Assembly: GCA_030432795.1 (NCBI GenBank)
Contig: JAUILW010000166.1
Coordinates: forward strand, 1 to 7,071
Direction: 5' to 3'
DNA length: 7,071 nucleotides
DNA from: Gammaproteobacteria bacterium
Lineage (GTDB): Bacteria > Pseudomonadota > Gammaproteobacteria > Pseudomonadales > Azotimanducaceae
Position 1 is the first letter of the stretch; every line of letters starts with the position of its first letter. A model generated the notes under the pieces. It was given only the letters and a program-made list of their open reading frames with translations, did not search any database and was not told the DNA's origin. Positions 1 to 5,188 of the stretch are shown here, one piece after another. The translations under genes were made by a program, and so were the position numbers.

Positions 1-1969
1 ATTCCTGCATTACCGAGCCGAGTTGACCGGTGAGCTTCAATGATGCGCCGTTGTTGTGCACCTTTGTCGCCTCAACGGGCAGGGTGGCGCCGCCGAGTGC
101 GGTCCAGGCCAGGCCGGTAACGACACCTACGCCGCTCTGGGTTCGTTCTTTCTGGTACACCGGTGCGCCGAGATAGCCGGCGATGTCCGCGCGGCGGATG
201 CGTATGGGCTTGGCATCTCCTTTCAGCATCCGCACGACCGCTTTGCGCACGAGGCTCGCCAGGTGCTTATCGAGCTGACGCACACCGGCTTCGCGTGAGT
301 AAAGCTCGATGACCGAACGCAGCGCTGCGGCATCGATGCGGATGTCACCCTTGGCTACACCGGCACGTTTGAGCTGCCGCGGCCAAAGGTGTCGTCTTGC
401 GATATCGAGCTTTTCCTTGTCGAGGTAGCCCGACAGGCGCACGACTTCCATGCGGTCCAGCAGCGGTGCTGGGATGGTATCGAGCTGGTTGGCGGTGCAG
501 ATGAAAAGCACCTTCGACAGATCGAAGTCCAGGTCCAGGTAGTGGTCGCGGAAGCTCGCATTCTGCTCAGGGTCCAATACCTCCAACAGCGCCGATGCCG
601 GGTCGCCCTGATAGGAAGCGCCGATCTTGTCGATCTCATCGAGCATGATCACCGGGTTTTCGGAGCCGGTGTCTTTCAGCGCTTGCAGCAGTTTGCCTGG
701 CATGGCGCCGATGTAGGTGCGCCGGTGACCCTTGATCTCCGCCTCGTCGCGCATGCCGCCTACGGAGAAGCGGAAGAATTTGCGGTTGAGCGCCTCGGCC
801 ACCGCCCGGCCCAGGGAAGTCTTGCCCACACCCGGCGGACCAGCCAGACAGATGATCGTGCCCGCGGCATCACCGCGGCTGATGCCCAGCGCCAGAAACT
901 CGAGGATACGCTCCTTTACGTCGGCAAGACCTTCGTGGTGGGCGTCCAGTACCTTAGCGGCTTTGGCGAGATCCCTGGCGTCGGCTGTGTGCACACCCCA
1001 GGGCAGCGCGGTGAGCCAGTCCAGATAGTTTCGCGTGACGCTCCATTCCGGTGAGCCGGGTTCGAGCATGGAGAGCTTGCTCATTTCTTCGTCGAACCGC
1101 TCCTGGGCGGCTGCGGAGAGCGACAGCTCCACTGCCCGCTCTTTCAGACGCTCGACTTCGGCGGTCTTGTCGTCTTTGGAGATGCCGAGCTCTTTCTGTA
1201 TGTACTTGAGCTGCTGGCGCAAAATCTGCTCGCGCTGGTGGCCCTGGATCTCGCGCTCCACGTGTTCGCGAATCTCCATCTGCGCTTCGGCGATCTTCAC
1301 TTCCCGATGCAGCAGCTCCACCACTTTCTGCAGGCGTTGCTGCAGGTCGATGGTTTCCAGCACCTCCTGCAGGTCCGCTTTGGATGCGGTGGTCAGGCTG
1401 GCGGCAAAGTCGGCCAGTATCGCCGGCTGGTTGGGGCTCGAGCGGGAGAGGAACACCTTGAGCTCCTCGCCGTACAGCGGGTTGAGCGGAATCAGTTCCT
1501 TGATGGTGTTGATGATGGCCACCGCGTAGGCCTTCTGCTCCAGGCTCTGGGGATCTCCGCGATCAGGCAGGTACTGCACGCTGGCCAGGAGCGGCGGGCG
1601 ATCGTGGCTCCACTGGCGCACGCGGAACCGTTGTAAGCCTTCCAGCAGAATCTGCAGCACGTCGCCGTCGCGATGTACCCGATGCACGCGGCAGACAGTG
1701 CCCACGTCGTACAGATCAGCACCGCTTGGTACGTCTTCCAGCGGCGTGCGCGTTGCCAGCAGGCCCACCACTTGATTGCCGCGGTCGCGCATGGCTTCCA
1801 ACGTTGGCAGCCACGCATCTGTGCTCATCAGCAGGGGCACTGCCTGGCCGGGGAAGAAGGGGCGTTGCTCCTGCGGCAGGATGTGTAACAGCCCCGGGAG
1901 CCCATCACCTGGAAGAATGATCTGCTTGCCGTCAGCCGACGCCGGGGTTCCGTCTTGCTCGATGTCCAT
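1..1969 (-). CDS. lon: ATP-dependent Lon protease, C-terminal end cut by window edge
   Basis: Lon is a cytosolic AAA+ serine protease that unfolds and degrades misfolded and regulatory proteins. I translated the minus strand from the ATG at 1969 to position 1 and found 656 codons with no stop or frameshift. The N-terminal substrate-binding domain contains RPFFPGQ (residues 36-42). A long helical region (about 205-300) precedes the AAA+ module: Walker A GPPGVGKT (377-384), Walker B VIMLDEID (440-447), sensor-1 TAN (492-494), a putative arginine finger R506 in PLLDRME, and sensor-2 REAGVR (559-564). The visible part ends in the first residues of the peptidase domain (TGQLGSVMQE). The catalytic Ser/Lys region lies beyond the left edge, so activity cannot be judged. 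The N-terminal RPFFPGQ differs from the usual LPLRD start of housekeeping Lon; from memory it resembles the second Lon-type protease of Pseudomonas (AsrA-like), which is inference. The ATG is the only plausible start, because a TAA lies in frame four codons upstream. No Shine-Dalgarno sequence is visible. Confidence 0.96.
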   Translation of the reverse strand, partial: MDIEQDGTPASADGKQIILPGDGLPGLLHILPQEQRPFFPGQAVPLLMSTDAWLPTLEAMRDRGNQVVGLLATRTPLEDVPSGADLYDVGTVCRVHRVHRDGDVLQILLEGLQRFRVRQWSHDRPPLLASVQYLPDRGDPQSLEQKAYAVAIINTIKELIPLNPLYGEELKVFLSRSSPNQPAILADFAASLTTASKADLQEVLETIDLQQRLQKVVELLHREVKIAEAQMEIREHVEREIQGHQREQILRQQLKYIQKELGISKDDKTAEVERLKERAVELSLSAAAQERFDEEMSKLSMLEPGSPEWSVTRNYLDWLTALPWGVHTADARDLAKAAKVLDAHHEGLADVKERILEFLALGISRGDAAGTIICLAGPPGVGKTSLGRAVAEALNRKFFRFSVGGMRDEAEIKGHRRTYIGAMPGKLLQALKDTGSENPVIMLDEIDKIGASYQGDPASALLEVLDPEQNASFRDHYLDLDFDLSKVLFICTANQLDTIPAPLLDRMEVVRLSGYLDKEKLDIARRHLWPRQLKRAGVAKGDIRIDAAALRSVIELYSREAGVRQLDKHLASLVRKAVVRMLKGDAKPIRIRRADIAGYLGAPVYQKERTQSGVGVVTGLAWTALGGATLPVEATKVHNNGASLKLTGQLGSVMQE

Positions 1970-1976
1970 GACTGCT

Positions 1977-2005
1977 ATTTAGGGGCGGCGTCACGCGCTT
2001 TCAAG
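1977..2005 (-). promoter_or_regulatory. Putative sigma32 (heat-shock) promoter of lon
   Basis: On the minus strand a perfect CTTGAAA (2005-1999) is separated by 13 nt from CCCCTAAAT (1985-1977). The heat-shock sigma factor consensus is CTTGAAA, a spacer of about 13-15 nt, then CCCCATnT, so the -35 element is perfect and the -10 element keeps CCCC and the AT-rich end. Escherichia coli lon is a known sigma32-regulon gene, which makes the position biologically sensible. The -10 ends 7 nt before the lon ATG at 1969, so transcription would start at or within a few bases of the start codon. Identification is by motif only. Confidence 0.6.
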
Positions 2006-2010
2006 CGGCT

Positions 2011-3030
2011 TCAGTCGGTTTCATGCCCGGTATTGAGCGTGGCCAGCATCTGCTCCAGGGCGTCGATCTGTCGCTCGCGCCAGCGGATGCGGTGGGCATT
2101 GGCTTCGGCATCGCCCTGCAGCTCAACGACCTCGGCGAGCAGGCGTGCTTTGTCCGCTTCGAACTGAATGATGCGCGCGGCAACCTCCGCCTTGTCGAAC
2201 ATCAGCGTCTCCACGCGGCCGGTTTCCGGCTCCGGACCCTGGTGCTCTGGCGGGACCAGCAAGGCATCCGCAGGCAGGGGGCGTTGCGCCATGACAGTTG
2301 GCGACATGATCTCGATGCCGGCGTTGTGCAGCGCATCGAGTGTGCGGGCGCGCAGTTCCGTGCGTTTGCTCACCAGGTTGGTGATGTCCTTCAGGAAGCC
2401 GCTCACCCGATAATGCACGGCAAAGTTGCCAAGCTCGGTGATCTGCACGAAGCCGTCCTCCAGGCCGGCGCTTTCGGCCGCGCGCTGCAACGCCTCGGTG
2501 ACCGCGACGCGATGCACGTCGTAGCCGATGGACAGATTGGCGGAAATCAGCGTACCGGAGCTGCGCACGACCTTTACGGGGTTCTGCGCCAGAAACGTGT
2601 TCGGCAGGGTGATCAGATCCCGGTCTTCGCTCTGAATCTCGGTGTGCAGCAGGCCACGCTCGGTAACACGGCCGAAATACTCGTGCACATGAATGAAGTC
2701 ACCCAGGTGGAAGTTGTTCATGCCGCGCAGGGTGAGCCCGGCCATGATGTTGCTCACCGTGCTGGTGGAGGCCAGCGCAATCACAGCGGTGATCACGAGG
2801 CCATAGAGGCTGAGAAGCTGGCCGCGGGTTTCGATGTCGAACGGCAGCGACAGGATCAGCGCCACCGGCAGCAGCAGCCCGAGCACCACGAAGCCGATCT
2901 GCCGCGGCAGGTTGTGCTCCTCATCATTGTGACGCACGCGCAGCAGCGCCCAGGCAACGGCTGAGGCGAGCAGCACGATCACGAAAATCGGAAGCCCCCA
3001 GGCGATGAGAATCTGCGTGAATTGCTGCAT
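2011..3030 (-). CDS. MscS-family mechanosensitive ion channel with C-terminal coiled coil
   Basis: Small-conductance mechanosensitive channels sit in the inner membrane and release solutes on hypo-osmotic shock. From the start chosen here the protein is 339 residues. Three hydrophobic helices are visible (about 7-31, 44-64 and 72-104). The third carries the family's pore-lining pattern ending in VSNIMAGL (92-99), which aligns with LSNLAAGV of Escherichia coli MscS. The beta domain follows (GDFI at 110-113, LPNTFLAQN at 142-150), then an alpha/beta domain to about 250. After a proline-rich linker (about 250-270), a charged heptad-like helix (about 273-331) looks like a C-terminal coiled coil, an addition relative to plain MscS. 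The ORF can be extended to an ATG at 3114 (367 residues), but the extra residues are not family-like and would overlap the Thr leader peptide on the other strand, so the ATG at 3030 just before TM1 is preferred. The gene ends 41 bp before lon, in the same orientation. Confidence 0.9.
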   Translation of the reverse strand: MQQFTQILIAWGLPIFVIVLLASAVAWALLRVRHNDEEHNLPRQIGFVVLGLLLPVALILSLPFDIETRGQLLSLYGLVITAVIALASTSTVSNIMAGLTLRGMNNFHLGDFIHVHEYFGRVTERGLLHTEIQSEDRDLITLPNTFLAQNPVKVVRSSGTLISANLSIGYDVHRVAVTEALQRAAESAGLEDGFVQITELGNFAVHYRVSGFLKDITNLVSKRTELRARTLDALHNAGIEIMSPTVMAQRPLPADALLVPPEHQGPEPETGRVETLMFDKAEVAARIIQFEADKARLLAEVVELQGDAEANAHRIRWRERQIDALEQMLATLNTGHETD

Positions 3031-3036
3031 GAGCTG

Positions 3037-3042
3037 AGTGTA
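3037..3042 (-). promoter_or_regulatory. Possible -10 element for the mscS-family gene
   Basis: TACACT on the minus strand (3042-3037) matches the sigma70 -10 consensus at four of six positions and lies 6 nt upstream of the ATG at 3030. No good -35 element is seen 16-18 nt upstream, so the call is weak. It is listed because there is no Shine-Dalgarno sequence here and the spacing would give a leaderless transcript. Confidence 0.25.
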
Positions 3043-3068
3043 CCCGTTGTCCCGCGGATTGACCTGCC

Positions 3069-3096
3069 TTGCAATCCAACTGCCGCTCACTATCAT
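3069..3096 (+). promoter_or_regulatory. Putative sigma70 promoter of the thrS leader transcript
   Basis: TATCAT (3091-3096) matches the -10 consensus TATAAT at five of six positions. TTGCAA (3069-3074) matches TTGACA at four of six, with a 16-nt spacer. The predicted start of transcription is about 3103-3105, which coincides with the ATG of the Thr-rich leader ORF at 3105. A second -35-like TTGACC at 3059-3064 has no matching -10 at the right distance. The promoter is divergent from the mscS-family gene. Confidence 0.5.
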
Positions 3097-3104
3097 TGCG
3101 GGTG

Positions 3105-3185
3105 ATGAACGCATATTCCCACACGACCACCCGCACTACTGGTACGACTACCAGCGGGCCGTCGTGCTTGCGTTTGCTGGATTGA
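3105..3185 (+). CDS. Threonine-rich leader peptide of thrS (attenuator peptide)
   Basis: This 26-codon ORF (ATG 3105, TGA 3183-3185) lies between a putative promoter and thrS. Residues 6-16 read HTTTRTTGTTT: eight Thr codons (ACG ACC ACC, ACT ACT, ACG ACT ACC) in the ten codons at 3123-3152. The remainder ends SGPSCLRLLD. Such a cluster of codons for the amino acid handled by the downstream gene is the hallmark of ribosome-mediated attenuation leaders such as thrL (thrABC) and pheM (pheST). The predicted role is to sense charged tRNA-Thr: the ribosome stalls on the Thr codons when it is scarce. The peptide itself probably has no function. A GTG at 3102 is an in-frame alternative start. There is no convincing Shine-Dalgarno sequence, and the predicted transcription start almost coincides with the ATG, so the ORF may be read from a leaderless mRNA. 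Its synthesis is inferred from sequence only. Confidence 0.8.
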   Translation: MNAYSHTTTRTTGTTTSGPSCLRLLD

Positions 3186-3202
3186 CAGCGCGCACGGCGG
3201 CC
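3157..3202 (+). promoter_or_regulatory. Attenuator hairpin 1:2 following the Thr codons
   Basis: GGCCGTCGTGC (3157-3167) can pair with GCACGGCGGCC (3192-3202) over 11 bp, all Watson-Crick except one G-U. The 5' arm begins 5 nt after the last Thr codon, and the leader stop codon (3183-3185) sits in the 24-nt loop. A ribosome stalled on the Thr codons would cover the 5' arm and free the 3' arm. A ribosome at the stop codon would block the 3' arm. This is the standard geometry of regions 1 and 2 in an attenuator. Confidence 0.65.
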
Positions 3203-3250
3203 AACACGGGCTGCCGCGGCAATCGATCAGAGACCCCGGGTGGCCCCGCC
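3196..3250 (+). promoter_or_regulatory. Possible antiterminator pairing in the thrS leader
   Basis: GGCGGCC (3196-3202, the 3' arm of hairpin 1:2) can pair with GG (3242-3243) plus CCGCC (3246-3250), giving seven pairs around a 2-nt bulge. This would occupy the loop of the long terminator stem and the 5' arm of the short one. A rival candidate is GGGCTG (3208-3213) with CAG (3228-3230) and CCC (3234-3236), around a 3-nt bulge, which would sequester the 5' arm of the long stem. Either is modest by eye; energies were not computed. Confidence 0.35.
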
Positions 3251-3270
3251 TTCCGGGGTTTTTGGTTTTT
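3233..3270 (+). terminator. Intrinsic terminator (attenuator) upstream of thrS
   Basis: ACCCCGG (3233-3239) pairs perfectly with CCGGGGT (3253-3259), followed by TTTTTGGTTTTT (3259-3270). A second, shorter stem competes for the same 3' arm: CCCCG (3244-3248) with CGGGG (3254-3258), loop of 5 nt. The hairpin lies after the Thr-rich leader ORF and 52 nt before the thrS start, with no full gene upstream that needs terminating on this strand, so it is best read as a regulated terminator inside the thrS leader. Confidence 0.8.
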
Positions 3271-3277
3271 GAGTCAG

Positions 3278-3300
3278 CAGTCTGCTTGAAGCGCAGACTG
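3278..3300 (+). promoter_or_regulatory. Hairpin between attenuator and thrS ribosome-binding site
   Basis: CAGTCTGC (3278-3285) and GCAGACTG (3293-3300) form a perfect 8-bp stem with a 7-nt loop TTGAAGC. It ends 10 nt before the AGGAG of thrS and has no T-run, so it is not a terminator. It could be a translational operator for ThrRS, an RNase-processing site, or a 5' stabiliser of the read-through mRNA. The function is not known. Confidence 0.5.
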
Positions 3301-3310
3301 GCGTACGGTT

Positions 3311-3315
3311 AGGAG
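3311..3315 (+). promoter_or_regulatory. Shine-Dalgarno sequence of thrS that decides the start
   Basis: AGGAG lies 7 nt upstream of the ATG at 3323 but only 1 nt upstream of the ATG at 3317. The spacing therefore selects the second ATG, giving a protein that begins MAEFEHSG. Confidence 0.75.
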
Positions 3316-3322
3316 AATGATC

Positions 3323-5167
3323 ATGGCGGAGTTTGAACACAGCGGAGATGCTGCCGAGCACGACGAGCTGTACCTCGTGCGTCACAGCCTGGCGCACGTG
3401 CTGGCCCAGGCGGTGCTGGAGCTCAGGCCCGGCTCCACTCTCGGCTTCGGCCCGCCGATACGTGATGGGTTTTACTACGACTTTATCCTCTCTTCACCGC
3501 TGTCCGAGGAAGACTTCCCCGAGATCGAGCGGTGCATGAAGAAGATCATCAAGAAGGGGCAGAAGTTCTACCGAGAGGACCTCGACGCGGCCGAAGCGCT
3601 AGCCCGCATCGAGGAGATGCAGGAGCCGTACAAGAAAGAATATGCCCAGGAGTTGATCTCCAAGCATGGCCTCGAAGGCCTGTCGTTTTATCGCAACGGT
3701 CCGTTTCTGGATATGTGCGAAGGACCGCACGTGGAAACGACCAAGCAGATCCCGCGGGACGGTTTCAAACTGCGCAACCTGGCCGGTGCCTACTGGCGGG
3801 GCAACTCCGACAACGTGATGATGACGCGCATCTACGCGTGGGCGTTTCTCGACAAGGAAACACTGGATGCGCACGTGCAGCGGTACGAGGAGGCGCAGGC
3901 CCGCGATCACAAGAAGCTCGGTCGCGAGCTCGGCATCTACAAGATCGACAACGACATCGGCAAGGGCCTGCCGCTGTGGTTGCCAAATGGCACCATCGTG
4001 CGCGACGAGCTGGAAAAGCTCGCCCGCGAGCTGGAGTTCAAGGGCGGCTACCAACGGGTGGCCACGCCGCACCTGGCAAAGGAGTCGCTCTACTACACGT
4101 CTGGTCATCTGCCCTACTACGCAGAAGACATGTACCCGCCCATGGAGCTCATGGAGTTGGACGAGGCGGGCGAGGGGCGCGTCAAGGAAGCCTATCGTTT
4201 GCGGCCGATGAACTGCCCGCACCATCACAAGGTGTACGCAGCCGAGCCGCGCAGCTACCGCGATCTGCCGCTACGGCTGGCGGAGTACGGTCAGGTGTAC
4301 CGCTTCGAAGAGTCTGGTGCTGTCAGCGGCCTGCTGCGCGTGCGCGGCATGTGCATGAATGATGCGCACATCTACTGCACAGAGGATCAGATCAAGGACG
4401 AGTTCAAGCGTGTGATGGCGTTGTACCGCGACGCCTACGCGGTGCTTGGCCTCGACAGATACTCCATCCGATTGTCGCGCTGGGATCCGGAAGATCCCAA
4501 GGGCAAGGAGAAGTACGTGGACAATCCGGAAGCCTGGGCGTTTTCGGAGCAGATTCTGCGTGAGGTGCTCGAAGAGATGGCTATCGACTACGTGGACGGC
4601 CCCGGCGAGGCGGCGTTCTACGGGCCGAAGATCGACATCCAGTTCGAAACGGTCACCGGCCGCGAGGAGTCTGTCTCGACCGTGCAGCTCGACTTCTCCG
4701 TACCTGAGCGCTTTGGCCTGAAGTACGTTGGCTCAGATGGTGAGGAGCACACGCCGTACTGTATCCACCGCGCGCCGTTCAGCACGCACGAGCGCTTCGT
4801 TGCCTACCTGATCGAGCACTTTGCGGGTGCGTTTCCCACGTGGCTGGCGCCGGTTCAGGTGCAGGTGCTGACGGTGGGGGAGCAGTTTGACGACTATGCC
4901 AACGCGCTGGTGGATCGGTTGCGCAATCAGTTCGTACGCGCGGAGCTGGCGTCATCCAACGAGACTTTGCCGAAGAAAATCCGTGAAGGCACGGTGCGCA
5001 AGATCCCGAATCTGCTCATTGTCGGTGAACGCGAGGTGGCGGACGGTACCGTGACGCTGCGCCGTTATGGGCATCGGGAACAGACCACGATGTCTACTGA
5101 GGCTTTCGAAGCGGCGGTACTGGAAACGATTGCTAAGCGCAGCCTCGAGTTCAGCCTGCCGGGGTGA
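3323..5167 (+). CDS. thrS: Threonyl-tRNA synthetase lacking the TGS domain
   Basis: ThrRS charges tRNA-Thr with threonine using ATP in the cytosol and hydrolyses mischarged Ser-tRNA-Thr. The protein has 614 residues from ATG 3323; numbers below count from the in-frame ATG at 3317 (subtract 2). The editing domain starts almost at once: HSLAH (H23, H27) and CEGPH (C134, H138), the two halves of the HxxxH/CxxxH editing site. The class II catalytic core follows, with zinc ligands C300 (MNCP), H351 (DAHIYC) and H484 (CIHRA), motif-2 R329, K438 (YGPKID) and motif-3 R493 (HERF). A C-terminal anticodon-binding domain spans about 511-610. Compared with the 642-residue Escherichia coli enzyme, the N-terminal TGS domain is absent. 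The motif-2 region reads MNCPHHH rather than MNCPGH, and RVRGMCMNDAH rather than RVRGFTQDDAH. All catalytic and editing residues look intact, so it should be active. It is preceded by a Thr-codon attenuator and is not followed by infC. No terminator with a T-run follows the stop. Confidence 0.97.
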   Translation: MAEFEHSGDAAEHDELYLVRHSLAHVLAQAVLELRPGSTLGFGPPIRDGFYYDFILSSPLSEEDFPEIERCMKKIIKKGQKFYREDLDAAEALARIEEMQEPYKKEYAQELISKHGLEGLSFYRNGPFLDMCEGPHVETTKQIPRDGFKLRNLAGAYWRGNSDNVMMTRIYAWAFLDKETLDAHVQRYEEAQARDHKKLGRELGIYKIDNDIGKGLPLWLPNGTIVRDELEKLARELEFKGGYQRVATPHLAKESLYYTSGHLPYYAEDMYPPMELMELDEAGEGRVKEAYRLRPMNCPHHHKVYAAEPRSYRDLPLRLAEYGQVYRFEESGAVSGLLRVRGMCMNDAHIYCTEDQIKDEFKRVMALYRDAYAVLGLDRYSIRLSRWDPEDPKGKEKYVDNPEAWAFSEQILREVLEEMAIDYVDGPGEAAFYGPKIDIQFETVTGREESVSTVQLDFSVPERFGLKYVGSDGEEHTPYCIHRAPFSTHERFVAYLIEHFAGAFPTWLAPVQVQVLTVGEQFDDYANALVDRLRNQFVRAELASSNETLPKKIREGTVRKIPNLLIVGEREVADGTVTLRRYGHREQTTMSTEAFEAAVLETIAKRSLEFSLPG

Positions 5168-5188
5168 TCAGAGCGCGCTTTCCTGATC
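5165..5188. other. Abutting convergent stop codons within an inverted repeat
   Basis: The thrS stop TGA (5165-5167) is followed directly by TCA (5168-5170), the stop of the minus-strand pilin gene, forming the palindrome TGATCA. GATCAG (5166-5171) is repeated inverted as CTGATC (5183-5188), with AGCGCGCT inside the loop. There is no T-run, so it is a poor intrinsic terminator. The two genes have no intergenic space. Confidence 0.6.

Noticed and set aside
389..1054. Plus-strand ORF of 221 codons within lon
   Set aside because: It lies entirely antisense to the Lon AAA+ domain, which translates without interruption on the minus strand.
1..1969. lon as a broken gene because only short out-of-frame ORFs are apparent there
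   Set aside because: Full translation of the minus strand from 1969 to 1 shows no stop or frameshift. The gene is open at the left edge and simply has no stop codon inside the window.
2023..2964. Long plus-strand ORF of 313 codons opposite the MscS-family gene
   Set aside because: It is antisense to a well-supported membrane channel, and its sequence looks like a high-GC shadow frame with no domain or membrane pattern.
3031..3114. N-terminal extension of the MscS-family protein from ATG 3114
   Set aside because: The extra 28 residues are not hydrophobic or family-like and would overlap the Thr leader and its promoter. The ATG at 3030 directly precedes TM1.
3038..3289. Plus-strand ORF of 83 codons across the mscS-thrS divergent region
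   Set aside because: It runs through the promoter, the leader peptide (in another frame), and the terminator T-run. Its residues resemble no family, and the Thr-rich frame explains the region better.
3278..3300. tRNA-Thr anticodon mimic
   Set aside because: The 7-nt loop is TTGAAGC, whose central triplet reads GAA (Phe). It does not present GGU, UGU or CGU.
3532..4362. Plus-strand ORF of 276 codons within thrS
   Set aside because: It is a frame-shifted shadow of ThrRS; all synthetase motifs are in the thrS frame and no frameshift is present there.
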